A stretch of 64,000 nt of DNA from Tubiluchus corallicola (lineage: Eukaryota; Priapulida; Priapulimorpha; Priapulimorphida; Tubiluchidae): positions 126,942-190,941 of the forward strand of contig JAQGDQ010000407.1 in NCBI GenBank assembly GCA_030141605.1, in the 5' to 3' direction. Made by a program: the position numbers and the translations under genes. Of the stretch, positions 1 through 12,438 are shown in pieces (the first letter of the stretch is position 1; each line of letters begins with the position of its first letter). The notes under the pieces are model-generated. The model was not told the DNA's origin. It saw only the letters and a program-made list of their open reading frames with translations, and ran no database searches.

Positions 1-292
1 GATAACATATTTTACTAAGTATATACTTATGGAATGCTTATGATATATTTTGATGCAACTGAAAGTTCCAGTTTAATTATTATTAGAAAGAAAAGGAAGT
101 GTTTTTCTTACGGCACTTGCAATTAAACTTGTTAGTAGTTAAAGGCAAAGCGACAAATTAATTCACATTTCAACTCTGTTCTTATTTCAGTAATAATTAC
201 TGCCTGCTAGTTAATCTCATTACTTAAGTAAATGCCTCCAAAATGGAGACTAAATGGAAAGAAATTACACAGTAACCTTAGAGAATACTTAC

Positions 293-1704
293 AGTAAAAG
301 GCCAGCCAGCAAGAAGACAGTGATAGAGAGACACCCTCTGCCACACCCCTCTGCACTGGATTTGCTCTGCTTCCCATTGCCACCGCAACAGCCACAACAC
401 AGTCGACCGCAGCAGAAGAAACATCCCACGATGGGCATGAGAATAAGGAAAATGATGCCAACACAGATGCAAATGATTAGGCCCATGACTTGCAGCATTG
501 ACTGAAGAAGAATGTATCCAAAAAAAACTGAAATACTTTACAACAAACATTTTATTTGTATCGTCTATTTTTGCAGCCCTTTCTTTTTTGTCCTTCTGAC
601 ATGTAATATTATAATGATTCGCTTACTAATCTCTGTGACGAGATTCTCTATAGACCAAGCAGACGATGACGACACCTTAAATAATGCAAAAAATGTATCT
701 TTTCTTGAACTTTTTTTCCTATTACTTAATAGAAATCTGCAATCACAGTGCTATTATCTACTATATATGACCATTATTACTGTTAAACCTGCCAGGTAAA
801 CCGTTCAATATTCATTGTCAAAAAACATGAAATTGCATCTTGATCTTACTTCCGTCACTAGATTTCCTATGTCGTTGTCCGATAAACCACCATCTTTTTC
901 TGCTTTTTCCGCCCATTTCAAAATAAAATCTAAAAGAAAAAAATGTTAATTTAGAAAAAAAATGTTTGATTCTCAAAAACAGGCATACAGGCTAAAAATT
1001 GAACGTATATAAATGGTTCAAGGACATTACAGTAAGTTCTACTGGAGATTTTGTTGCTGCAAAATGAGCCACCTAGCACCTATAGAGCACAGCCCAAAAT
1101 TTAAAGCCAAAATGGTTTCAGCACTCGATTCTTTTAACTGCACCATTAGATCGATTTTTTTCAAAAAATACATAGAAAATAACCACAGAACTATTTGCAA
1201 TGACCCTCACTATCACAGGATTCCGCTCACATTTGAAACTAGGCTACATAAATTCGCAAATGGCAGACACGCTTCTACACTCTGGTGTAATGTGGCACTA
1301 CTGGAACCTCCTTATATGCCTTCCAGACTTCAATTCCAGATAAGGAAGAAAATGAATAAAAAAAGAAACTCTTATGTTATCAGATTAGCATTGACTACTA
1401 GTACATATATTCTGAATAAGTTTGGCCATTAAAAATAAAAACAAAAACACAAATTGCTTAAAAATTCTTTACCTGTGTCAAATTCTTTCGTCATCAACGA
1501 AGCGAACCATTTTGCTGGGTTATAAACCCATATCATACCATAAGCCTCATAGTCAAGCTGCGTTTTATACTCACTGGGCTGAGGAACGTCTCCCCACGTA
1601 ATTGTACCATCATTATCTACACTAGGACCATCATCTGCGCAAGTTACATCAATCAAAATCAGAGAAAACGTAAGAAAGAGCGGAAAAACTCGAATCGACG
1701 CCAT
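293..1704 (-). CDS. Prominin-like pentaspan membrane protein, N-terminal part (3 exons, continues past left edge)
   Basis: Prominins are five-pass glycoproteins of plasma-membrane protrusions that bind cholesterol. Three coding exons are visible on the minus strand: 1704-1473, 929-850 and 501-293. Their phases agree: 232 nt leaves one base, 80 nt completes the frame, and 209 nt ends with two bases left. Residues 1-22 form a signal peptide (MASIRVFPLF... ending near VTC-ADDG). The segment up to residue 104 is extracellular (motif KWFASLMTKEF, then ILKWAEKAEKDGG). Residues about 106-130 form the first membrane helix, followed by a cysteine-rich cytosolic turn (CFFCCGRLCCGCCGGNG) and the start of a second helix. 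A Cys-rich turn right after helix 1 is typical of prominins. The other three helices and both large loops must lie left of position 1. Identification rests on this N-terminal pattern, not on an alignment. Confidence 0.78.
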
Positions 1705-4240
1705 GTTTGAGAAGCTAATATCACAGGTAATGGTAATGAGAAGCAAAACGCTGTCTGATTTCCGATAGTAAAGCTGTAAAGCCTGACTTTTCAACAAAAA
1801 TTGCACTACACTACAATGTCCAAACACACGGTGTCCAAAAATGAAAAAAAAAACGAAAAATTGTCTGTTACACGCAATCTTAATCCCGTATTTATTAGGC
1901 GTTTAGCCCAAGTATATAGTTGTATATTATATATAGGCCTTGACAGAATGATGGCTCATACATCACGCGTCATTTCGTGATAAAATAATCTATAACCAAT
2001 CAGTTGCTTTAGCACAGTTGGACTTTGATTCCTTCAGGTTGACTCATTATGTGCTGAATCATTAGACACGGTATAGAAAATTGCAACGCGAGACGTTATC
2101 AGAGCGGCAAATAACTTTCTATTAACCAATTTTATTGTAATTGAATAACGAAATATTCTTTGATTTATGCTTGTAGTTATGTGAGTGTACGTTCCTTTTG
2201 GTTATTCTTTTTACTATCATTTTATTCACAGACGTTAATCAGGAAATCATTTTTTACTTGTAACGTAATTTACAAATAACAAATTTTTAAAAGATTAGTA
2301 ATATTACGTAATACAAGTTAATTTAAAATCAAGAGGCAGAAGGTTTTCATTTATGTAGTTATTCTCCAAATAGCCTTTCATAATGTGTTCGTACAGCAGA
2401 GCAAAAAAGTAACATTTCACCTCATTATAAAATGTACTTACTTTTGTATTGCAGCCTGTACTTTAAAAAGTACTCAAGTAGAATGATTGCGAGTATTTTT
2501 CATAAACAAGTTAAATTTATCTGATTTGAAAGGTACTTTCAAAACTCTATCTTTAGAAAACAAAAGTAAATCAATGAAATCAAATTAGAAAGTTTTTTTA
2601 CATAATATAATTCATGTCAAGTTAATTACATCTATCCATAATAAGCATGTCTTGTCGTGACATACATTATAGCATCTACTGACTCACAGTAGTGCTTTTG
2701 TTACTTATACAAAAAATTGTGCGTGTAAAAAAGAGTGAATGTGACGTGTTAATCTATAAAAAGTAAGTTCACAAATTTAAATTCCTAATCTCTCAGAAGC
2801 GAAGGGTTTTTTAGGGTTTTCTCTAGCCCGTAAGGCTACTATTCTGAGTCTGAAATACTCTTTGGATGTCTAGGGATTTCGATTTCCGGTCCAAAGTCTA
2901 AACTATGTACAGAAGGATCATTATTCCCGCATATAAAATATAGAGACCAGCAAATTAAGCATTTAACATTCTGAATGTTAGGCACTAGGTTAGAATGCCA
3001 ACCAGTCATAAGTTGAATTTTACAAGAACAGGAGAAATCCTAATCAATTTAACCAGCTAATGCTGAAAAAGGACAACAAGAACAACATTCAAATGAGTAG
3101 CGATTTGAGTCGAACGATCGACTAAAAATGACGCATTTTTCTGCTGCGGATGTGTGTGTAGCACACTTGAACTACACTTCACACAACAGTTGGGGCTACG
3201 TTTCTTGCTCGTACGACCACTGTTAACACAGCAAAACACGACAGTTCCTTTCATAAGGTGTTTACTGCAGTCTTTATTTTCTAAAGGAGAAAAAAAACAA
3301 TACATAAAATCTGCAGTAATGCAATTTGAACAAAAAAATTACACAGAAAATTGCTATGTAATAAATATACAAAAATCACTTACTTCGTTCGGCCAAAGAG
3401 CGCACACTGTTTATATGGTTGAAGCATAACATTAATTTCTTACATAAAAATTGCATTATCCACATTACAAAACATTGCATTATCCACAAAAACCAGACAA
3501 CTCTGCCAGCAATTGCCCCAATTGCCCACTTGTCCCCTTTAGTTTTTGGCTCCCTCGTGCGGGAAAAAGAAAAAACAAATTACATGGGCAATTTGCTCAT
3601 AACAACCACATACCATAAAAAATGTCAAAGCGACATGTAGGTACCAGCCGACGTCATTTAACCCTGCTAGACATGGTTTACGACACGCTCATTTTTAAAA
3701 ACTCTTGTACACAAAGTTTTATTTTAACTTCCTCATAGCGACCAGTGGTGAACTTAAGTGATCTTCTTCAACTCGGTAAAATAGGCCTGCCTGCATTAAC
3801 TGCTATCCATCGCTACTTAAGAAACAATGACGGCAATACAAAGCAAGAACGTATTGGCGAGTTTTATGCAATAAGAAATTTTTACTAACGGTACTTGCAA
3901 AGTGATCAATTTTACAAAAACACCTTTTCTTGCACGCATTATAATCATAAAGTTAGTGAACATGGATATGGACCAGGAAAATTTAATGCAAAACTATATT
4001 ATAAAAGCTTTATGAGTGCAAGATAAATCTAGAGCGTACATTCTAGCTCATCTCGTGGTTTGAACTGTTTAGGTAGTTTTTTTTTCGTTACTAATAATGT
4101 TTACCTGTTGTACAAAATGTTCAAATTACTGCCGCTTTGCCGTATTTAAATATCTCTTATTCAATTCTACCAGTTAATTGATGAATTTCTACTTATATAA
4201 ATTTAACAAAGGAACGTGCGCGCCCTTTAGTGTGCTTAGT
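1705..4240. other. Intergenic, upstream of the prominin-like gene
   Basis: This AT-rich spacer lies between the prominin start and the 17-bp minisatellite. No convincing exon, RNA gene or repeat was recognised. Short open frames near 3057-3430 have no family motif that I trust. It should contain the prominin promoter, but no clear TATA element was identified. Confidence 0.5.
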
Positions 4241-5610
4241 TACTTAACCCACACCCGTGCCCAACCCACACCCGTACCCAACTCACACCCGTGCTCATCT
4301 CACACCCGTGCCTAAATCACACCCGTGCTCAACTCACACCCATGCCCAACTCACACCCGTGCCCAACTCACACCCGTGCTCATCTCACACCCGTGCCTAA
4401 ATCACAGCCATGTCCAACTCACACCCATGCCCAACTCACACCCCTGCTCATCTCACACCCGTACCTAAATCACACCTGTGTCCAACTCACGCCCATGCCC
4501 AACTCACACCCGTGCTCATCTCACACCCATGCCTAAATCACACCCGTGCTCATCTCACACCCGTGCCTAACTCACACCCATGCCCAACTCACACCCACGC
4601 CCAACTCACACCTGTGCCCAATTCACAAACGTGCTCATCTCACACCCATGCCTAACTCACACCCGTGCCAAACTCACACCTGTGCTCATCTCACACCCGT
4701 GCTCAACTCACACCCGTGCTCATCTCACACCCGTGTCCAACCAATTTACACCCATGCCAAACTCACACCCGTGCCCAACTCACACCCGTGCCAAACTCAC
4801 ACCCGTGCCCAACTCACACCCGTGCCCAACTCACACCCGTGCCCAACTCACACCCGTGCCTAAATCACACCCATGCCTAACTCATACCCATGCCCAACTC
4901 ACACCCATGCCTAAATCACACCCGTGCCTAACTCACACCCATGCCCAACTCACACCCATGCCCAACTCACACCCGTGCTCAACTCACACCCATGCCAAAA
5001 TCACACCCGTGCCCAACTCACACCCGTGCTCATCTCACACCCGTGCCTAAATCACAGCCATGTCCAACTCACACCCATGCCCAACTCACACCCCTGCTCA
5101 TCTCACACCCGTACTTAAATCACACCTGTGTCCAACTCATGCCCATGCCCAACTCACACCCGTGCTCATCTCACACCCATGCCTAAATCACACCCGTGCT
5201 CATCTCACACCCGTGCCTAACTCACACCCATGCCCAACTCACACCCATGCCCAACTCACACCTGTGCCCAACTCACAAACGTGCTCATCTCACACCCATG
5301 CCTAACTCACACACGTGCCCAACTCACACCTGTGCTCATCTCACACCTGTGCTCAACTCACACCCGTGCTCATCTCACACCCGTGTCCAATTCACACCCA
5401 TGCCAAACTCACACCCGTGCCCAACTCACACCCGTGCCAAACTCACACCCGTGCCCAACTCACACCCATGCCCAACTCACACCCGTGCCCAACTCACACC
5501 CGTGCCAAACTCACACCCGTGCCCAACTCACACCCTTGCCCAACTCACACCCGTGCCCAACTCACACCCGTGCCTAACTCACACCCGCGTCTAACTCACA
5601 CCTGCGCCTG
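4241..5610. repeat. 17-bp minisatellite, about 80 copies
   Basis: Tandem units of CTCACACCCGTGCCCAA, with CCATGCC, CTCAT and CTAAAT variants, run for about 1.37 kb. Because 17 is not a multiple of three, each frame reads a 17-residue periodic peptide; these open frames are artefacts of the repeat. A block near 4410-4655 recurs almost unchanged at 5060-5305, an offset of 650 bp, so part of the array was itself duplicated. The array ends about 55 bp before the ATG of the pentraxin-like gene. Confidence 0.97.
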
Positions 5611-5664
5611 TGTTTATAAAAGTTCTGAATTCAGACTTTTGTTTGTTTTTTTTTTGCTTTGCAG

Positions 5665-6516
5665 ATGCTGATTGCTGGAATTCTGCTTGGCGTGGCTTTT
5701 ACGGTGGAAGCTGGAATAGAAGCTGGTATGCATGCATCACACTAACAGTTTTTTAAAAGAAAAACCAAGATTCATTTATTTTTACTTGTCTTTAATATAT
5801 GGTCTTGCAGTTGATGTCTTCAATGTGCCTGTTTAACGTCAACTTTGTAAACAATGGATATTCCCGTAATTTCCTTGGAAATATGACGGCGTGGTGCTCT
5901 AAGCAACTGTCTTGTAACCAGAAGATCCCTCGTTCAAATCCAGGTTGAATTACAACTTTTTCTCACATTTTCTGTCTTTCAAATTTGGTATAAAAATTTA
6001 ATAAACTGAGCTTCAGTTGAATCTTGCAGATTATTCTCGAGACACAGAAGCTGATTGGTTATTATTTTCTGGTCCGTTAATTACTCTAGAAAGTCATCAA
6101 ACTATGCGACTTTTTTGCGAAATCGGTGAAGATTTGAAGCGCCAAAAAATTTCCACAGAAAAACGATTCAAGGAATGAAAGTTGGCCTGTGAAATTCTTC
6201 TGCGAATATTTATATTCGTGTGCCTCCTACTATCAATAATTCGAGTTGATTTTATTCTGTTTTAGCTTATTACGAACAAGAACTTACCCAATATAAGAGA
6301 CATGTGCGATATGGAGCTAAAAAGCTTGAAGGTAATCGTGTGCTACAAAACTTGAAACTCACGAAACTGTGTATGTCACTACTATATCACTATACAGTGT
6401 TTATTATTTGGAAAGCACTATACCGCCACAAACTTTTTGACATAACTGTTTGTTCTTGTTTTTCTTCTTCTTATTATTGTTGTTGTTGTTGTTGCTGCTG
6501 TTGCTGTTGATGTTGC

Positions 6517-6568
<52 letters not shown>

Positions 6569-6588
6569 GCTGCTGTTGATGTTGCTGC

Positions 6589-6659
<71 letters not shown>

Positions 6660-6756
6660 ATGTTGTTGATGTTCTTGTTGTTGTTGTTGTTGTTGTTATT
6701 GATGTTGTTGATGTGTTGATGTTGATGTTGTTGATGTTGTTGATGTTGATGTTGTT

Positions 6757-6788
<32 letters not shown>

Positions 6789-6792
6789 TGAT

Positions 6793-6882
<90 letters not shown>

Positions 6883-9800
6883 ATCATCATCATTAATATT
6901 ATTATAGGCTTAACTCCTACTTGCTTTGTTGTTGATGTTCCACCAAGTGTTACGGAATCAGGGATAATGGTGAATTATCCTATGCGGGATACAACTACAT
7001 ACATAGAACTTAATAATGTGATCACTACGGACTTGACTCAAATAACAGTAGGCATGGTAAGTAAGGTTTACCTAAATAATTCAAGTAGCTTGTTTGAATT
7101 TTTCACAAGTGTTTTAATTAAACCTAAATTTTATATTCTTTTATTCATCACATGGCATTGACATTTTTCTGGCGCTCGACAGAAGTTGCCAATTCAGCAG
7201 AAAATTTTTATGAGACGTGAAAAGGTTTCTGAGTACCATAAAGTTTTTGTGCGTTTTCACTGCAAAAAAATCAACCACTGAACAATTTTAGCGATTGTAA
7301 CGCTGTTTGTTATAGTACCATGTACATTTTAAAAGTTGTTGTTGGTGTTTGTGTTGGTGTTCAATCTAATGATCGACGTTATCAGAATTTATCTTTAATT
7401 TATCATTAATTTCTGTAAAAAAAAACATGAGACGGGGCATAAATGATGAACTAAAAATGATTCAGCCAATAGAAAAATGTCAAAAGAAGTATAAAGCAAT
7501 GATTTTCTATAAATACAAGACTCACTAACTTTTTATTGCAACAGCTATAACACTATCCTGGTACAGATTATCCATAAAACATTGATTAATTTTTAGAGCC
7601 GTGTAAACGTCGCATAATCTAAAACTTCTTCTTCCTAATATTTGCATTGACGCATCTTTCTTCCTTTCCTATGCGATCTAATCTTTTCTTTTTTTCTTTT
7701 ATTCACATATCAATGGGATTACACGAACTTTTGCTTCTCTGATTCACTGTAATACAATTTTCCTTTTATGATAACAATAGTGCATGAAACATGACATTAC
7801 CGTATGATGTAACAATATTGATAGTTTGTCGCCATGTATTGATGCCACTATTGTACTGAATGTGATAACAAATAAAACTTCCAATGCTGTCCTTATTCTC
7901 GTTTCATTAATTTTTGTATCGCTTTGGACTTTGCTAGAAATCAGTTGTCGATCACGGGGCTTAATTGCAGATGGATGTGCCGAAGCAAAAGGCCTGTGTT
8001 CTGTTCTTGTTGCTTTGTTGCTTCCTCCTCCTCCTCCTCTTCCTCTTCCTCCTCTCCTGTTTCGATTCTGCTTTTCTCTTGATGTTTGTTCTTGTTCTTA
8101 TCTTTGTTTTTTAATGCTACGTTGCGTTCCTTTATATAGTTTATGAATAATGTTTGGCACCGTGTTTTCTATTTTTTAGTGGGTGAAAACAAATGATCCT
8201 ATGAAATTTGCACTGCTCGGGTATGGAGCTGGAACTACAACTGCCGACTTCGACAATGAATTCTTAATTGCCTGTTCTGGGAATAACCTAGTACTTATTA
8301 GAGACAGTGAAGTGACGTAAGTTGTTATTAGGGAAACAGGAAAATAATTTCTACCCTAGCATACAGTGTTCTCGGAAATCTTTCTTTCTGCATATAAAAA
8401 ATAGAAATAACAAAGCTGCTGCTTGCGCAGTTTACAAATGCACAATTATTTAGTTATTATAAAGATAATAATAAATATCAAAATAAAGAAAACACTAATT
8501 ACTCACATCGTGCCTCTATAGCAACTTAATAAATAAATCTATGGAAACGTTGTACAAACGTCAGTCTGTTTAATGAGATTCGACCTAATTTACAAATTCA
8601 CAAGTAAGTTTCACAGGTAAATTCACTCAGTTGATCTCTTGTAACAGCAATATACTAAAAGCTTCTACCATATTTTATGTTGAAATCTTCGTTTCAACAT
8701 TTTTTTTAAAGTTCGCGAGTTTTTGCTTCGGGAAGAAACTGATCGCAATATCTCCCTAAATCTCTTGAAAAAATTTTGGGCTTTCTGGAATAACTGATTA
8801 TGTCTGGATCTGGACGAGTAGAGCTCTGGAACACCAGATGCTGAAGGTGAAGGTATTGGTTTCAGTTTGGCAGCTTTATGGTTAACTTTGATTCACCTTC
8901 AGAAGTAGGAATTTTTATCCATTTTCTCATTTCAACATTGTGTTTCCACCCACTTCCTGCTAGTTTCTTGTCACAGTGATTGTATTTAACCTTGCCACAC
9001 ACACCGCTCAGCGTCCTAATCAAAGCGCCAAGGGAGGTCTTCATTGAAAATGATTTCTGATAAAGCAATGACAATTTACCCAGGTTTAATGCATATTTAG
9101 TAGTACCAATTTAACTAGTTTTTAACGAACTTGTCCCTGCGCTGGATTTCAGTATTACTAATCTATGCAGCTTAGCAGTTATCATTCCCGACATTATTAA
9201 ATATATTACCTAGTAAATAAAAAAGTTAATAATTTGATAAATTAGTGCATTCGTGTATTATACGTATTAATTCTATTCTTGACTTTTTCAGCAGCTTTGC
9301 AACCCACTGTAACTTAACGCAGTCAGCAACTAAGGGGTAGTTCCAGTTCTCTTTCTGAAATACGTTAAATGACGACGACTCATCTTTCTTTTTCCGCTCT
9401 CACACTCCTATGTTTGTACCGAATAAAAAAGTCTACTACGTGGCCTGACTAACCCAGCTACCATCGTTACGTGCAGTCAAAACCGTGCTAGGTACTTGTT
9501 CTGTGGCCTGGCCTAGCGTCACGTTAACAAATACCACGCTGATAACTTCAAGTTTCAAACATTTATTACTGACACAATATAGGCTACACTTTATAGGCAG
9601 GATAGAAAAAATTCTCCACTTTTGCCGACTTTCAGCTCATTGGCCTCTGGTCAATTACAATGTCCTCGTGGTCATTCCTCTGTCAAACAACAGTGATTCT
9701 ATCTGAAATCGAGCTATGAACCACTATTTCATTTCATTTAGAATTATAGACCCTGTTTGTTGCTGATTTCTTATTAACTGATTATTTTAAGCAAAAAAAT

Positions 9801-12438
9801 CTTGCATGTTTTTCCTTTTATTTATTTGATATTCAAACACTGAGTTTAGTTGGACTTATGAGGTCATCAACTCTTTTTGTCAGAAACAAAACTGGGGATA
9901 CAGTACAATATGGTAGCACATTATACCTTGCGACTTTTTCAGATCTGATGGCAACAACTTCTGCTCAACCATAAGGGACGACCAATGGCATTATGTCACT
10001 GCTTCTCACAATACTGCAACAGAAGAATATTGGCTTTCCTTGGATGGCATGTTTGCAAGTAAGTAATTTTCTTTGCCTCGCAATGGTTTCAGTTTAATTC
10101 TAATTGCAAGTTATCATTTATCTTGGAAGTCGAAATGTTATTTTATATATTGAAGTTCCTTGTACAAAATGCAATACACTTTTGGACACAACTTCAGTGA
10201 TTGCGACGCTTTGAGTGGTCCTTTGGCAAAAATTTTGTGAACACTAAGATAATAAATTGCAAATTAGAACTGCATTTCACTTACAAACTTTACGTTTTCC
10301 CTAATTTAATGACAGCCGAATACAATTGAGACAATAATACATTAAACGCAAAGCTTCTGGCTTCTAATTTCTATGTTTATCTGGGAAAAATTGGACGATA
10401 TCAACGATATAAATTTTATTTTTGCAATGCTTGCTTTTTTACGTCATGTATTCGTATAAATAATTCACAGCCTAGTCAACGCAGAAGCTTGACGTCCGAC
10501 GCTCAAAAAATAGGAAAACCTTCTAGAGTAGGCATGTCTTTCTGTCGGCTGCCAAATTTTATCACCCATTCACAGTGTATGAGTTCTTTCTCCCTTCTAA
10601 ACGCTACCCGCGAATGTTTTTGTGTATCATAGGCCTAAAAATTTTTTAAGATGATTAACTTCTTAAATAAATGTTGAAGTTCTGCTTAAACAATTACAAA
10701 GAAACTGTAAAGACAGCACGAACAATGTCCACTACTACTGACACGAAAAATAACCTGAACATTTTAGTGAAACGAAAAATAGATGTCAGTTCTTACAAAT
10801 TAAGTCACTGTTTCACAATGGCAATTACTATTATAGTTTTAGGATTTTTATACTGAGAGACTTTAAAATTAGTGTAAAAAGTATCAGACAGATCGTGTTT
10901 TAAATGGAGAAATTTAAAATAATTCTCCTGCCATGTTAGCCCACTATTAGCCCTGCCATATTAATTTGAAGAACAAATAACATAATCGAATGATTAAGTC
11001 TGGCATTGTCAAAAAAAGTAAAATTTAGGAAGATAACTTTTCAAAGAATAATTTTTTTCTTTGGTTTTCTAAGATCAGTAGTCTTTACTGAAACATGGTG
11101 AATCCTACAAACTACATTAATTTCGTGAAACTCAAACTTTCTACCTGCAGGGTTTACATACAAAAACATTGCTGGGTCTAATTCCAAACGATATGTTATA
11201 TACGGTACAACATACGATAAGATATAGTGGGGCGTATAGTTCAAATGCTCGCAAATGAAATTTACACTTTATTTCAGATATTACATAGCATTTTTATTCT
11301 TATTATTCAGGTGGTACCTTTATTTCTGATCATGGGATAATAGAAACCGGTGGGCGACTGTTAATTGGACAAGATTTAGATCCTACAACTACAATTCAAC
11401 CGGACTATCCCTTTTCAGGAACTATCACTGGCATTACCATACATGATAGCAAATTATCCATGGACACTATAAGTATGTAAACGTACATACATAATATTGA
11501 AATGTAAAAAAATATGATCAGTAAGTTCAAAAAATGAATATCGTTGCATTTGTATGTATATATTCTTGTGTGTGTTCTTAGTACTTTAGAACTAAGTCTG
11601 TTAGTTGCAAGATAATATGTGTATAGTGATGCCATTTTTATTATATAATTATCAGAGATAAACTAAAACAAGAAACAGAATGTATTAACAAGGAGAGGTT
11701 AAAATAACCAAAGTAAACAAAACAATGATTGCACTCAACAAAAGCGACAGCAGGAAGCCATTGGTCTCGGTGGCATTGCTAAAAGGGGGGTGCGGTGCGC
11801 GCCGGGCGGAAAATTTCAGAGGATGGCATTTTGATCAAGTGCCGTGAAAAAATTGATTCTGTCAGAATAGTAGAAAAGCAAACTCCTGACAATTTAATTT
11901 AATGTTGCTTAGAGGGTTTGCTAATTAGTAATTTAATGTCGTTGCAATTTTGTAACATATATTAGATTTGAAACTTTTTTGAAATTGGGCAAAATCTGCA
12001 ATTGTGAGTACTTTATTCGTACAAAACTGTAATAAGGTGATATAATTTCGTTAATGTACGCCATTTAATGGCATGTTGTCACACGACGGCAGAACACTGT
12101 AGTTTCTTACTAAGTAATAGTAATGGGTTCAGCACTGGATATGCCTACATTACATTATTTCATAATTTCCAGATACAATGAGGCTATCCTGTATAAATAC
12201 CGGAAATCTCTTCACTTGGAATGTTGATCCTATGATGTTGGTTGGTCTCAGTACGACAAATCCGTCAACCTGCTTGCCTTCCTCAACAAGAGTTTGTGCG
12301 CTGACAGAAGAGCAGCTCAACGTGCTCTTTGATTACATACTTGAGAATGATTATCAAACATCTTCTCTTATTTACATCATCTTTAATGAAGTTAAACATA
12401 TCTTAAATGACTATCTGTTTACAAATAGGTTCTATTAA
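5665..12438 (+). CDS. Secreted pentraxin-like (LamG/concanavalin-fold) protein, 7 exons, 318 aa
   Basis: Exons are 5665-5725, 6266-6331, 6908-7056, 8180-8316, 9943-10058, 11311-11472 and 12173-12438. They total 957 nt, exactly 319 codons with stop, and every junction is GT-AG in frame. The start is the ATG directly after a strong acceptor; residues 1-16 or so (MLIAGILLGVAFTVEA) form a signal peptide. The pentraxin fold covers roughly residues 50-270. Visible landmarks are WVKT (93-96), the DNEFLI motif (117-122) that corresponds to the calcium-binding DNE(I)LI of C-reactive protein, DDQWHYV (150-156), LSLDG, and GRLLIGQDLD (191-200), which corresponds to GQEQD. The pentraxin signature H-x-C-x-[ST]-W is degenerate here (HYVTAS). 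Pentraxins usually bind ligands such as phosphocholine in a calcium-dependent way outside the cell; the ligand here is unknown. The extreme C-terminus (after residue about 270) is the least certain part, because exon 7 could instead splice onward. Confidence 0.8.
5885..6040 (+). repeat. tRNA-derived SINE-like fragment in intron 1
   Basis: Positions about 5886-5943 resemble a decayed tRNA: an anticodon-arm-like CTGTCTTGTAACCAGAAG (threonine TGT type) and a B-box-like CGTTCAAATCC. The next roughly 60 bp (CAACTTTTTCTCACATTTTC, then a TCAAATTTGG block) recur in similar form at 59110-59165. A tRNA-like head with a shared tail suggests a SINE. A working tRNA is unlikely, since the acceptor stem does not pair. 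Confidence 0.4.
6466..6890. repeat. (GTT)n / (GTC)n / (GAT) trinucleotide tract in intron 2
   Basis: About 420 bp of mostly GTT repeats, with interspersed GCT and GAT and a block of nine or so GTC units near 6757-6788. The tract ends about 17 bp before the acceptor of the next pentraxin exon at 6908. Confidence 0.97.
7057..8179 (+). other. Intron 3 of the pentraxin-like gene
   Basis: No separate gene was recognised. A pyrimidine-rich CCT/CTT run lies near 8026-8062, and the acceptor is TATTTTTTAG at 8170-8179. Confidence 0.6.
8345..8665 (+). repeat. Dispersed repeat family B, copy 1 (intron 4)
   Basis: Sequence from GTTCTCGGAAATCTTT through TACTCACATCGTGC to a block reading CCTAATTTACAAATTCACA, followed by CAGGTAAATTCAC, has a diverged same-strand match at 31385-31740. 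The element type is unknown. It lies in the 1.6-kb intron 8317-9942, the rest of which shows nothing recognisable. Confidence 0.65.
10059..11310 (+). other. Intron 5 of the pentraxin-like gene
   Basis: AT-rich, with no recognised exon or mobile element. The donor is GTAAGTAAT at 10059 and the acceptor TTATTATTCAG ends at 11310. Confidence 0.55.
11473..12172 (+). other. Intron 6 of the pentraxin-like gene, with a short GC-rich patch
   Basis: Mostly AT-rich. A short patch near 11786-11812 is G/C-dense and contrasts with its surroundings. No coding feature was recognised. Confidence 0.55.

Noticed and set aside
3057-3305. Minus-strand frame with several cysteines (CCVNSGRTSKKRSPNCCVKC), considered as a piggyBac-type zinc-binding C-terminus
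   Set aside because: The cysteine and histidine spacing does not fit the family pattern well, and no transposase or terminal repeats are nearby.
4291-5671. Several overlapping open frames with SHPCPTHT repeats
   Set aside because: They are the 17-bp minisatellite, open in all three frames of one strand; no gene structure supports them.
5886-5943. Possible tRNA-Thr gene
   Set aside because: Anticodon arm and B box are recognisable, but the acceptor stem and D arm do not fold; treated as a SINE head.
6450-6907. Poly-leucine and poly-threonine open frames
   Set aside because: Product of the (GTT)n microsatellite inside an intron.
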